Shown here: positions 51,607 to 60,109 of the stretch, piece after piece
Layout of the letters: every line of letters starts with the position of its first letter
Position numbering within the stretch: position 1 is the stretch's first letter
Assembly: GCA_024280395.1 (NCBI GenBank)
Contig: JAJRQG010000104.1
Coordinates: forward strand, 1 to 64,000
Reading direction: 5' to 3'
Length of the DNA: 64,000 nucleotides
From: Gammaproteobacteria bacterium
GTDB taxonomy: Bacteria; Pseudomonadota; Gammaproteobacteria; Xanthomonadales; Marinicellaceae
Program-made: the position numbers and the translations under genes
The notes under the pieces: generated by a model
Told to the model about the DNA's origin: nothing
Databases searched by the model: none
The model's input: only the letters and a program-made list of their open reading frames with translations

Positions 51607-51734
51607 AAAACTCGTGGATAAATGCTATGACTTAGGTCTGGTCAAAACCTAGACTATAGCTATTTTAGTGGGATTGCATAACTCCACGGTTGTGCCTTAA
51701 GCCAGTGTTGCCTCCCGGTAATACTGGTTTTTTT
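51607..51734 (+). ncRNA. Candidate structured small RNA of unknown family
   Basis: TATAAT at 51600-51605; closing stem CGTGGA/TCCACG and ATGC/GCAT around a 3x3 internal loop; inner hairpin TAGGT/ACCTA; 11-bp terminator stem CCAGTGTTGCC/GGTAATACTGG with T7; no ORF. Confidence 0.6.
51702..51734 (+). terminator. Intrinsic terminator of the candidate RNA
   Basis: 11-bp stem (two G-U wobbles), TCCC loop, seven T. Confidence 0.85.
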
Positions 51735-51848
51735 ATTCTTAATTTTAGTAACTCATGAATTCATCAATGGATGGCCAGAATATTTTTGTGTAAATGGCTA
51801 TACGAATTCAGAGACTCTTCACAGTAGATACAAGCAAGAAATATTAGC

Positions 51849-52541
51849 TTAATCAAGTGATAAACTCTTTTGGGTTATTAAGACTAACAATACATCATCG
51901 TCAGTTGATTTGAAATTTAAATTTTCACCCCGTAAAATATCCCCATCTTTTACGGAAAGTTCATTCACGGTGCCTGTTCCTCTGGTGAAGTACGCGATAA
52001 AGTCACCTTTAGCGTTGATTTTTTGATCTTTCGAGAAGATTCCAACTTGAATATAGGTGTGACTGTAAAGGGTCTTGTTTTGGGTTTTTGCTCCACCATA
52101 GATGGTTGTTAGCTTGTTCTTTTCAATTTCAAAAAACTTATAATCAGCTGCTTCCCCACTTTCTTCAGGCAGTACCCAGAGTTGTAACATGCGGTTTTGT
52201 TTGTCATCGGGATTAATTTCGTTGTGTACAAAGCCTTCTGCACCAGCACGTTGAGTTTGTGCTTGATTGGTTTGCATATTTTGGCCATTTTTCAACGAAC
52301 CTTCATGTATTATATTGCCATCAATCATGATTGATATGACATCAATCTCCTTGTGAGGGTGCATTCTTGTTTCGCCATTGGGCATAAAGTAAGCATCTGC
52401 TAAATAGACAAAATGGCCAATTCCATCAAAGGTATCTTGGTTTCCACCTATCTTTCTATCAACAACTAAGCGGTGCTCTTTTAAACCAGCAAATCCACCC
52501 AAATGTAACTCATGTTTATTTAATTTTATTGTTTTCATCAT
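51849..52541 (-). CDS. Pirin family (bicupin) protein
   Basis: DGIGHFVYLADAYFMPNGETRMHPHKEIDVISIMIDGNIIHEGS. Confidence 0.92.
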   Translation of the reverse strand: MMKTIKLNKHELHLGGFAGLKEHRLVVDRKIGGNQDTFDGIGHFVYLADAYFMPNGETRMHPHKEIDVISIMIDGNIIHEGSLKNGQNMQTNQAQTQRAGAEGFVHNEINPDDKQNRMLQLWVLPEESGEAADYKFFEIEKNKLTTIYGGAKTQNKTLYSHTYIQVGIFSKDQKINAKGDFIAYFTRGTGTVNELSVKDGDILRGENLNFKSTDDDVLLVLITQKSLSLD

Positions 52542-52615
52542 ATTTTATTGTATCTGTTAAAGCCATTATATATGGTGTACCTATAAAATTGCAACTAGGT
52601 ACCTTTTAGTAACTA

Positions 52616-52680
52616 GTGTCTGACCGTGAAAGGAATCGTAGCCTTTTCTGCAATAGATTACTTCTTTCTTGGTCAGGCAC
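52616..52680. mobile_element. MITE-like 65-bp element with 17-bp imperfect TIRs and 6-bp TAACTA flanking direct repeats
   Basis: GTGTCTGACCGTGAAAG ... CTTTCTTGGTCAGGCAC (14/17 complementary), TAACTA at 52610-52615 and 52681-52686. Confidence 0.65.
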
Positions 52681-52702
52681 TAACTATTTAATTAATTTCA
52701 AT

Positions 52703-53062
52703 ATGAACAAAGATGAACATCAATTTTCATGTCCAATAGGCACAACTCTCGATATTATCGCAGGCAAATGGAAGCCTGAAATATTGTGGCATCTTACTGA
52801 TGAAACCATGCGTTTTAATCAACTACAAAGAGCCATTGGGAATGTTTCTCAAAAAATGCTGACTCAACAACTGCGCGAACTCCAAAGAGATGGTTTGATC
52901 GTTCGTAAACAGTACGAAGAAATTCCTCCTAAAGTTGAATATTCTTCAACCAAATTGGCTCAGAGCCTTAAGCCCTTGTTCAATGATTTGATTGAATGGA
53001 GCTCTACACATATTGAGGAGATTAATAAATCCAGAAACAAGCATGATAATAAAAATCTATGA
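52703..53062 (+). CDS. HxlR family winged-helix transcriptional regulator
   Basis: CPIGTTLDIIAGKWKPEILWHLTDETMRFNQLQRAIGNVSQKMLTQQLRELQRDGLI. Confidence 0.93.
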   Translation: MNKDEHQFSCPIGTTLDIIAGKWKPEILWHLTDETMRFNQLQRAIGNVSQKMLTQQLRELQRDGLIVRKQYEEIPPKVEYSSTKLAQSLKPLFNDLIEWSSTHIEEINKSRNKHDNKNL

Positions 53063-54192
53063 ATACAAATACTAAAAATGAATTATTGGTCCGAGACGTA
53101 ACAGAGAAAAATCGTGCAGCCACCATGCTGGAGCTGTTTTATGATCTGATTTTTGTGGTAGCCATTGCCAAACTCGCTACTGTGTTTCATCACGATTTTG
53201 CTCAGGGCAACGTACAACACGCTACGGTCAATTTTGTGGTTATATTTTTCTCTATTTGGTGGGCATGGAACCAATACACATGGTTTGCTTCCTCCTTTGA
53301 CAATAACAGTACCCGTTTTCGACTGGTTACAATGTGGCAAATGCTGGGTGCATTATTGTTGGCTGTTGGAGTCAAAAAAGGATTCAATGGGGATTTCTCC
53401 ATCATTGTGGCTGGTTATGTGATTATACGATCATCGGGGATTTATTTGTGGCTTAAAGTCGCAAAGGACAACCCTGCTTTGAAGGTAACTGCTAGGCGTT
53501 ATGCGTTGGGAATATTTTTGTGTCAAGTTGGTTGGATTGCACAAGCATTTTTCCCGTTTAGTTATGTTGTTTTTGCTTTATTGTGGTTAGCAGAATTCAT
53601 GGTTCCTTATATTGCAGAATCCCATACTCAAACTGAGTACCACCCAGAACACATAGAAGAAAGGTTTGGTTTGCTGACCATTATTGTATTGGGAGAATCT
53701 ATTTTAGCCTCGACATATAGTTTGGAAAAATTATTTAAACATTTTTCTTTTGACTTGTTGCTCGTCGCATTGGGGTGTGTTTTTACTATCTTTGGAGCTT
53801 GGTGGTTGTATTTTAATAGCTCTGTTGAACATAAACTGCGCATTAAAAAAATTGCATTTCAATGGGGTTATGGTCATGTTATTATCTTTGCATCGGCTGC
53901 AGCAATCGGTGCAATGGTGAGTGTTAATGTGGATGTATTAACTGATCATGCAGTTGTATCTATTGCCACTGCAAATTTAGGATTTGCTGTTTCTGTTGCG
54001 TTGTTTCTTTTTGGGTTGTGGTATTGTCAAGAAAGAATAGTCGCAACAAAACCCGCAAGTTCTCTATTTTTGTTGTTAATTGTAGTTCTGGTGATTACTT
54101 TAGGAATGATGCCATATTCAATTTTTTCAATTGGAATTTTGATGGTATTATCTGCAATATATCGCCTGAAAGTACCCTTAATGACATCCTGA
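53059..54192 (+). CDS. Low temperature requirement protein A (LtrA) family membrane protein
   Basis: AATMLELFYDLIFVVAIAKLATVFHHD...WWAWNQYTWFASSFDNNSTRFRL. Confidence 0.9.
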   Translation: MNTNTKNELLVRDVTEKNRAATMLELFYDLIFVVAIAKLATVFHHDFAQGNVQHATVNFVVIFFSIWWAWNQYTWFASSFDNNSTRFRLVTMWQMLGALLLAVGVKKGFNGDFSIIVAGYVIIRSSGIYLWLKVAKDNPALKVTARRYALGIFLCQVGWIAQAFFPFSYVVFALLWLAEFMVPYIAESHTQTEYHPEHIEERFGLLTIIVLGESILASTYSLEKLFKHFSFDLLLVALGCVFTIFGAWWLYFNSSVEHKLRIKKIAFQWGYGHVIIFASAAAIGAMVSVNVDVLTDHAVVSIATANLGFAVSVALFLFGLWYCQERIVATKPASSLFLLLIVVLVITLGMMPYSIFSIGILMVLSAIYRLKVPLMTS

Positions 54193-54315
54193 ACAATCTC
54201 CTTATATTTCATGTTTCAACGCCAACTTTACTATCAAAATTGTGACTTTTCCCCTATTGTTTTTACTGGCTATAGAGGCTATAGTTGTACTCATTGATAT
54301 TAATAAGGGTTAAAG

Positions 54316-54636
54316 ATGAATAATTTATTTGTAGGAATCAAAGGCCAAGTTGTTTGTATTGACAAGCAAACAGGAAAAGAAGTTTGGAGTACTAAGTTAA
54401 AGGGCATGAGCATTACCAATGTGATTTACAACAATAAACAAATATTTGCCTACGCCAGTGGTCATTTGTTTTGTTTGGATGCTGATTTTGGAAAGGTTCT
54501 TTGGAAAAATCCTTTAACGGGCTATGGTTATGGTGCTTGTATATTTGCCACAGAGAACACGGTTCAACAACAGGCATATATTGTCAATCATGATCAACAA
54601 CAGAAAAATTCACAAGCAGCATCTACTGCAACATAA
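54316..54636 (+). CDS. Small PQQ/quinoprotein-like beta-propeller repeat protein
   Basis: VVCIDKQTGKEVWSTKL ... LFCLDADFGKVLWKNPL repeats. Confidence 0.7.
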   Translation: MNNLFVGIKGQVVCIDKQTGKEVWSTKLKGMSITNVIYNNKQIFAYASGHLFCLDADFGKVLWKNPLTGYGYGACIFATENTVQQQAYIVNHDQQQKNSQAASTAT

Positions 54637-54684
54637 TGGGAAAGACCGAAAAAGCTCAATAAATAGTTGCATTTTTTATTGTTA

Positions 54685-54717
54685 TGAAATATATTTCACT
54701 TACTGAAATATATTTCA
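54685..54717. promoter_or_regulatory. Tandem palindromic operator pair upstream of SorC/DeoR-type regulator
   Basis: Two perfect 14-bp palindromes TGAAATATATTTCA (54685-54698 and 54704-54717), 19 bp apart. Confidence 0.75.
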
Positions 54718-54736
54718 ACATGGTTAAATTTATAAA

Positions 54737-55669
54737 ATGCCAACAACCCAACTCAATTTAGCAACCAAAGCTGCATGGCTCTCTTATGTGGGTGGCTATA
54801 CGCAAACACAAGTAGCCAAGCGCTTGAATGTCTCTTCAGCTAAAGCCCATCGCTTAATTGCTTATGCGCATGCCAATAATGTAGTTAAAATATTTATCGA
54901 AGGTAAAATTGTTGAGTGTGTGGAGTTAGAAGAAAAGTTAATCCACAGTTTTGGATTAAATACCTGTACCGTGGTTCCGACTATTGACTCGGAGATGGAT
55001 GAATTTAATGCCATTGGCACAGCAGGAGCCAGTTTTTTACATCAATTGTTTAAACAAACCCAAGACACCGTGATTGGTATTGGTAAAGGGCGTACTTTGT
55101 CATCGGTGGTCAATCATTTGCCCCATACACATAACAATAATTTACAATTTGTTTCTGTATCTGGTGGATTAACGCGTAAATTTTCAACCAACCCCTATGA
55201 TGTCATTCACCAAATTTCAGAACGAACCAACTCTGAATCCTATTTTTTGCCTGTGCCATACATGGCTAAAGATAAACAAGAAAAACAAATGCTATTGTCT
55301 CAACAAAGCGTTGTTCAAATGTTGGATTTTGCGAAAACGGCCAGTATTTATATTGTTGGCTTGGGATCGTTAGAAGGTGATGCACATGTACACCAAACCG
55401 GTTTGATAGAAGAAAGCATTTGGCAAACCATGAAAGACAAAAATGCAGTGGGTGATTTTATGGGCGCATTCATGGACAAAGAGGGCAACAAAATTCAAGA
55501 CAAGAGCAATGATTTGTCTTTGGGTTTATCAATCAGTGACATTAAAGGAAAGCAAGTTGTGGCTATAGTAGGTGGCGCTCACAAAGGCAAGGCTACACTA
55601 GCAGCACTAAAAACCAATACTATCACGGATTTAATTATCAGTGAAGAATCAGCAAAGAATATTATGTAA
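54737..55669 (+). CDS. Sugar-binding transcriptional regulator (SorC/DeoR family)
   Basis: N-terminal HTH (YTQTQVAKRLNVSSAKAHRLIAYA) and sugar-binding domain (VIGIGKGRTLSSVVNHLP). Confidence 0.9.
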   Translation: MPTTQLNLATKAAWLSYVGGYTQTQVAKRLNVSSAKAHRLIAYAHANNVVKIFIEGKIVECVELEEKLIHSFGLNTCTVVPTIDSEMDEFNAIGTAGASFLHQLFKQTQDTVIGIGKGRTLSSVVNHLPHTHNNNLQFVSVSGGLTRKFSTNPYDVIHQISERTNSESYFLPVPYMAKDKQEKQMLLSQQSVVQMLDFAKTASIYIVGLGSLEGDAHVHQTGLIEESIWQTMKDKNAVGDFMGAFMDKEGNKIQDKSNDLSLGLSISDIKGKQVVAIVGGAHKGKATLAALKTNTITDLIISEESAKNIM

Positions 55670-55699
55670 GATGGGCCACGCCCATCAAAAGGTGAAATT

Positions 55700-56656
55700 A
55701 TGAGTACAATAGAAAGAAACCCCGGAATGCCACTCAATCTCGATTGGGTAGAAAACACTCAAGTCAACACTTCAGCTGTTGAACGACGTGCAGCCAGTTA
55801 TAGCGGTAGACGTTCAGTCAAAAAACAACATCAGGCAGCATGGTTGTTAAAAGCATTAAGTTGTATCGATTTAACCACATTATCAGGTGATGACACGGTA
55901 AATCGAGTTAGGCGATTATGCAACAAAGCGAAAAACCCGGTGCGCAAAGAGATACTTAAAGCATTGGGTGTAGAAAAGTTGAATATCACAACAGGTGCTG
56001 TCTGTGTTTACCACGAAATGTTAGAAGCTGCGTCTGGGTTTTTAAAAGGATCAGGTGTAGAGCTTGCTGCGGTTTCAACCGGTTTTCCTGCAGGATTAAC
56101 TCCATTTGATATGCGGGTTGAGGAAATCAGGCGTTCGGTGGCAGCTGGAGCTACCGAAATTGATATCGTTATTTCAAGAAGGTTGGTTTTTGTCCAGGAT
56201 TGGCAGAAACTCTACGATGAGGTTAAGCAATACCGTGAAGCCTGTGGTGAAGCCCATTTGAAAACCATTCTTGCAACGGGTGAGCTGGCAACTTTTCGTA
56301 ATGTGGCCAAAGCATCCATGGTTTGCATGATGGCTGGTGCTGATTTTATCAAAACTTCAACCGGCAAAGAATCTGTCAATGCCACCTTGCCAGTGAGTTT
56401 GGTGATGGTTAGGCAAATTCGAGAATATTATGAACGTACAGGTTACAAAATAGGCTACAAACCCGCAGGCGGAATCAGTAAAGCCAAAGATAGTTTGATG
56501 TATTTGGTCTTGATGAAAGAAGAATTGGGTAGAGATTGGTTAGAACCAGAATTATTTAGGTTTGGTGCATCCAGTCTTTTGGGTGACATAGAGCGGCAAT
56601 TAGAACACCATGTGACGGGTAAATACTCGGCCAGTTTCCGTCACGCAATGGGATGA
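55700..56656 (+). CDS. deoC: Deoxyribose-phosphate aldolase
   Basis: VSTGFPAGLTPFDMRVEEIRRSVAAGATEIDIVI, FIKTSTGKESVNATLPVSLVM, GYKPAGGI. Confidence 0.95.
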   Translation: MSTIERNPGMPLNLDWVENTQVNTSAVERRAASYSGRRSVKKQHQAAWLLKALSCIDLTTLSGDDTVNRVRRLCNKAKNPVRKEILKALGVEKLNITTGAVCVYHEMLEAASGFLKGSGVELAAVSTGFPAGLTPFDMRVEEIRRSVAAGATEIDIVISRRLVFVQDWQKLYDEVKQYREACGEAHLKTILATGELATFRNVAKASMVCMMAGADFIKTSTGKESVNATLPVSLVMVRQIREYYERTGYKIGYKPAGGISKAKDSLMYLVLMKEELGRDWLEPELFRFGASSLLGDIERQLEHHVTGKYSASFRHAMG

Positions 56657-56775
56657 TAGCACTCGTACTTAATATGCCTAGAAAACCAGAAAAAAGACTT
56701 ATTACCAATTCGGCAACTACATTTTTTTCTAGTCTCCTATGCATATCAATTACAAGCACTCTCAAAATAACAACC

Positions 56776-56840
56776 GTCATTCCCGCGAAGGCGGGAATCC
56801 ATCAGAAAAAGAACTGGGTTCCCATTTTTAAGGGAATGAC
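56776..56840. repeat. REP/MITE-like element with 9-bp terminal inverted repeats
   Basis: GTCATTCCC...GGGAATGAC ends and internal ATTCCCGCGAAGGCGGGAAT hairpin; this core motif is a widespread intergenic repeat. Confidence 0.75.
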
Positions 56841-56869
56841 AAAAAAAGAAGAGAAACACAATGAGCATT

Positions 56870-59236
56870 ATGAAAATATTTGAAACAATGGATTATGGTC
56901 TTGCACCAGAAAACACAGATGAAGCGATGAACTGGTTAAAAGAACACGATAGAAAATTTGGACAATTTATCAATGGCGAATTCATCAAAAATAAAAAGGC
57001 CAGCTATTTTGACACCAGTAATCCCGCCAATGGTGAAAAGTTAGCCAAGATTACCCAAGGCACGCAAAAAGATGTAGATATGGCTGTCACTGCTGCCAAT
57101 ATCGCTCAAGATTCGTGGTCTAGATTATCAGGTTTTCAACGGGCCAAATACCTGTATTCAATCGCGCGATTGATACAAAAACATTCACGTTTATTTGCAG
57201 TATTAGAAAGTTTAGACAATGGTAAGCCTATACGTGAGTCTCGCGATGTGGATATTCCTTTGGTCATTCGTCATTTCTATCACCATGCAGGTTGGGCACA
57301 ATTGATGGAAGACAAATTGGATGATTATGAGGCCATAGGCGTGGCCGGACAAATTATTCCATGGAATTTCCCTTTGTTGATGATGGCATGGAAAATTGCA
57401 CCAGCCATCGCCGCGGGAAATTGTGTGGTGATGAAACCAGCCGAGTATACATCATTGACCGCTTTGTTGTTTGCTGAGATATGTCAACAAGCGGGTTTGC
57501 CCAAGGGCGTGGTTAATATTGTTACTGGAGATGGTAAAACAGGCGCAATGATTGTTAATCACAAAGACATAAACAAGATTGCATTTACAGGTTCAACCGC
57601 AGTTGGGCGATTGATTCGTGAACAAACTGCTGGAACAGGTAAAAAATTAACCTTGGAACTTGGTGGAAAATCGGCCTTTATCGTGTTTGATGATGCCGAT
57701 GTTGATTCAGCGATTGAAGGCCTGGTCGATGCCATTTGGTTTAATCAAGGACAAGTCTGCTGTGCGGGTTCTCGTTTGTTGGTGCAAGAAAGTATTGCCG
57801 ATAGATTTCATGAAAAATTAATAGCGCGCATGTCAAAATTGCGTATTGGCAATCCATTAGACAAGTCAATTGATATTGGTGCCATAGTTGATGAATCACA
57901 AAAAACTCAAATTGCAGAATTAGTTAAGGTTGGTGTTGAAGAAGGTGCTGAATTGTTTCAACCAGAAATTACCTTGCCAGAAGGCGGTTGTTTTTATCCT
58001 CCCACTTTATTAACCGAAGTCGATACTGCTCACTATGTTGCACAAGAAGAAATTTTTGGTCCAGTTTTGGTTTCCATGACATTTAGAACACCCAATGAAG
58101 CTGTGGCTCTTGCTAACAATACTCGATATGGACTAGCGTGTTCAATCTGGAGTGAAAACATCAATCTAGCCATGGACATGGCGCCAAAAGTAATTGCGGG
58201 TGTGGTTTGGATCAATTGCACCAATCAATTTGATGCAGCAGCTGGATTTGGTGGCAAAAAAGAATCTGGATTTGGGAGAGAAGGTGGCATCGAAGGCATG
58301 TATGCTTATCTCAAGCCCAAATACGAAAGAAAGTTAAAATCAGGAAAAGAACAAAAGCCTTTTGTATTAAAGATAAAAAACAGCATGGCAACAGTGGATC
58401 GAACACCTAAGTTTTATATTGGTGGCAAACAAGCCCGACCTGATGGCGGTTATTCACAAGCCGTGGTTTCGTCCAAAGGCGAATTGTTGGCACATATCGG
58501 TAAAGGCAACCGCAAAGATATTCGCAATGCTGTAGAAGCCACCACCAAAGCGAAAGGTTGGACCAATACTACTGCCCATAATCGCGCCCAAGTGTTATAT
58601 TTTATCGCTGAAAACTTGGCTCTTCGAGCCGAAGAATTTTCTACCCACATCCAATCATTAACGGGCAACAACAAAAAAGACGCCGAAAAAGAAGTTTATG
58701 CCAGTATCGAAAGATTATTTTATTACGCGGCTTATGCAGACAAACTGGATGGCGCCGTGCATACTGTTCCACTGAGAGGTGTGGTTCTTGCCATGCCTGA
58801 AGCCAATGGAATCATGGGCATTGTTTGCCCCGATGAAAATCCATTATTGGGTTTTGTTTCATTAATGGCAGCTTCTATCTCAATGGGTAATCGTGTTGTT
58901 ATGATTCCGTCCCAAGCTTCAGCCCTAATGGCATTAGAGTTCTATCAAGTTTTAGAAACTTCCGATGTGCCAGCAGGTGTGGTGAATATCATTACTGGTG
59001 ATAAAAATGAACTGGCACAAGTATTGGCCGATCATTACGAAGTTGAATCTATCTGGTACTTCGGTGACCAGGAAGGATCCACAATGGTCGAAAAATCCTC
59101 AGCCGCTAGCCTAAAACGCACCTGGGTCAACAACGGCAAATCCAGAAACTGGTTTGACAACAAAGTCGCCCAAGGATTAGAGTTTTTAAACCAAGCCACT
59201 GATGTGAAGAATATTTGGACGCCTTATGGGGAGTGA
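56870..59236 (+). CDS. Two-domain aldehyde dehydrogenase (ALDH16-like arrangement)
   Basis: N-terminal ALDH with LELGGKSAFIVFDDAD and NQGQVCCAGSRL; C-terminal second ALDH-like domain without recognisable catalytic Cys motif. Confidence 0.9.
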   Translation: MKIFETMDYGLAPENTDEAMNWLKEHDRKFGQFINGEFIKNKKASYFDTSNPANGEKLAKITQGTQKDVDMAVTAANIAQDSWSRLSGFQRAKYLYSIARLIQKHSRLFAVLESLDNGKPIRESRDVDIPLVIRHFYHHAGWAQLMEDKLDDYEAIGVAGQIIPWNFPLLMMAWKIAPAIAAGNCVVMKPAEYTSLTALLFAEICQQAGLPKGVVNIVTGDGKTGAMIVNHKDINKIAFTGSTAVGRLIREQTAGTGKKLTLELGGKSAFIVFDDADVDSAIEGLVDAIWFNQGQVCCAGSRLLVQESIADRFHEKLIARMSKLRIGNPLDKSIDIGAIVDESQKTQIAELVKVGVEEGAELFQPEITLPEGGCFYPPTLLTEVDTAHYVAQEEIFGPVLVSMTFRTPNEAVALANNTRYGLACSIWSENINLAMDMAPKVIAGVVWINCTNQFDAAAGFGGKKESGFGREGGIEGMYAYLKPKYERKLKSGKEQKPFVLKIKNSMATVDRTPKFYIGGKQARPDGGYSQAVVSSKGELLAHIGKGNRKDIRNAVEATTKAKGWTNTTAHNRAQVLYFIAENLALRAEEFSTHIQSLTGNNKKDAEKEVYASIERLFYYAAYADKLDGAVHTVPLRGVVLAMPEANGIMGIVCPDENPLLGFVSLMAASISMGNRVVMIPSQASALMALEFYQVLETSDVPAGVVNIITGDKNELAQVLADHYEVESIWYFGDQEGSTMVEKSSAASLKRTWVNNGKSRNWFDNKVAQGLEFLNQATDVKNIWTPYGE

Positions 59237-59262
59237 TAGGCTCCGTTTGAAACTGCTAAGTA

Positions 59263-59351
59263 TCGCAGAGGTTCGCAGAGAAGGTGCGGAGAGGCACGGA
59301 GGTTTATTGTAATGCAAAAAGCGTAAAGAAGACGCAAAGGACGCAAAGAAA
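59263..59351. repeat. Degenerate GCAGAG/CGCAAAG-rich repeat tract
   Basis: CGCAGAGGTTCGCAGAGAAGGTGCGGAGAGGCACGGAGG ... AAAAAGCGTAAAGAAGACGCAAAGGACGCAAAGAAA. Confidence 0.6.
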
Positions 59352-59359
59352 AACTCATA

Positions 59360-59384
59360 TCGGGTAGTTGGCTTTAGTCAACAC
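59360..59384. repeat. 25-nt dispersed hairpin repeat, copy 2
   Basis: TCGGGTAGTTGGCTTTAGTCAACAC, 24/25 identical to 44418-44442. Confidence 0.65.
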
Positions 59385-59507
59385 TTCTATGTCTTTATAA
59401 ATCTCAAACATGATATTCATGAAAGTTTAAGGAAAGATAACAAGGTCAGAATTGTATTAAAACAATAATTACACAGTTGCACGACGGCATAGCGAAAATG
59501 AAAAGAA

Positions 59508-59547
59508 TTTAGGTTGGTGCAGAGTGCAACGAAGCCCAGCCTATATA
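59508..59547. repeat. REP-like inverted repeat
   Basis: TTAGGTTGGTGCAGAGTGCAACGAAGCCCAGCCTATA, near-palindromic ends AGGTTGG/CCCAGCCT. Confidence 0.5.
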
Positions 59548-59583
59548 ATAAATGGTAATTAAATTAAGATTTGAGAAATTAAA

Positions 59584-59973
59584 ATGAAATTGTGGATGAG
59601 TGGAGAAGTTGAAGCTGATATATTTGAAAAATTTAGAGTTTCAATAATGTATATTGAAAATAAAATTAATTCAGTTATTGGATCAAAAATATATTGTAAT
59701 GATTGAGATGGTTGGGATGTAATAGTTGTTATTAGAGATGATGATGAATTTAGTGAAATTACCAAGTATTCAAAGAAAAATAAAGAAATGGATTTTAGAT
59801 TACAAGTTGGTTGCTCTTCTTTTAAATTAGCAGATGAAAATAAATCGAAAGAATTATTGTTTGAAATGTTAAATAGATCTTTAAGTATGTTATTAGAAAA
59901 GGGAATATGCGTTAAAGGCATTCAATCATTAAAAAATGATTTATCTTCTAAAGTTAGTATCGACTTTAGTTAA
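59584..59973 (+). pseudogene. Orphan immunity-like protein (possibly Imm44-type) interrupted by one in-frame TGA
   Basis: MKLWMSGEVEADIFEKFRVSIMYIENKINSVIGSKIYCND*DGWDVIVVIRDDDEFSEITKYSKKNKEMDFRLQVGCSSFK...; frame otherwise open over 129 codons; TGA at 59704-59706. Confidence 0.6.
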
Positions 59974-60109
59974 AGTTGGCCTCGTTCCAACGCTTTGAGT
60001 TGTAGTGTATATGTTCAATAGCAATATTTATTTAAAATGGAGCAACAAAATAAAATATACATTCCCGCTCTGAACGTGAGGAATGAGATGCAAGAATATA
60101 GAGAAAAAC

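Noticed and set aside
52616-52702. N-terminal extension of HxlR (MSDRERNRSLFCNRLLL...)
   Set aside because: Encoded by the MITE-like element; the ATG at 52703 gives a standard HxlR N-terminus
56653-56883. 76-aa ORF containing VIPAKAGIHQKKNWVPIFKGM
   Set aside because: Translation of the REP/MITE element at 56776-56840; typical spurious ORF
59704-59706. Selenocysteine recoding of the in-frame TGA
   Set aside because: No obvious SECIS-like hairpin immediately downstream and Trp fits the context; nonsense mutation more likely
59559-59921. 120-aa minus-strand ORF opposite the immunity-like gene
   Set aside because: Antisense shadow, Ser/Ile/Asn-rich; the plus-strand frame has better family-like sequence despite the TGA
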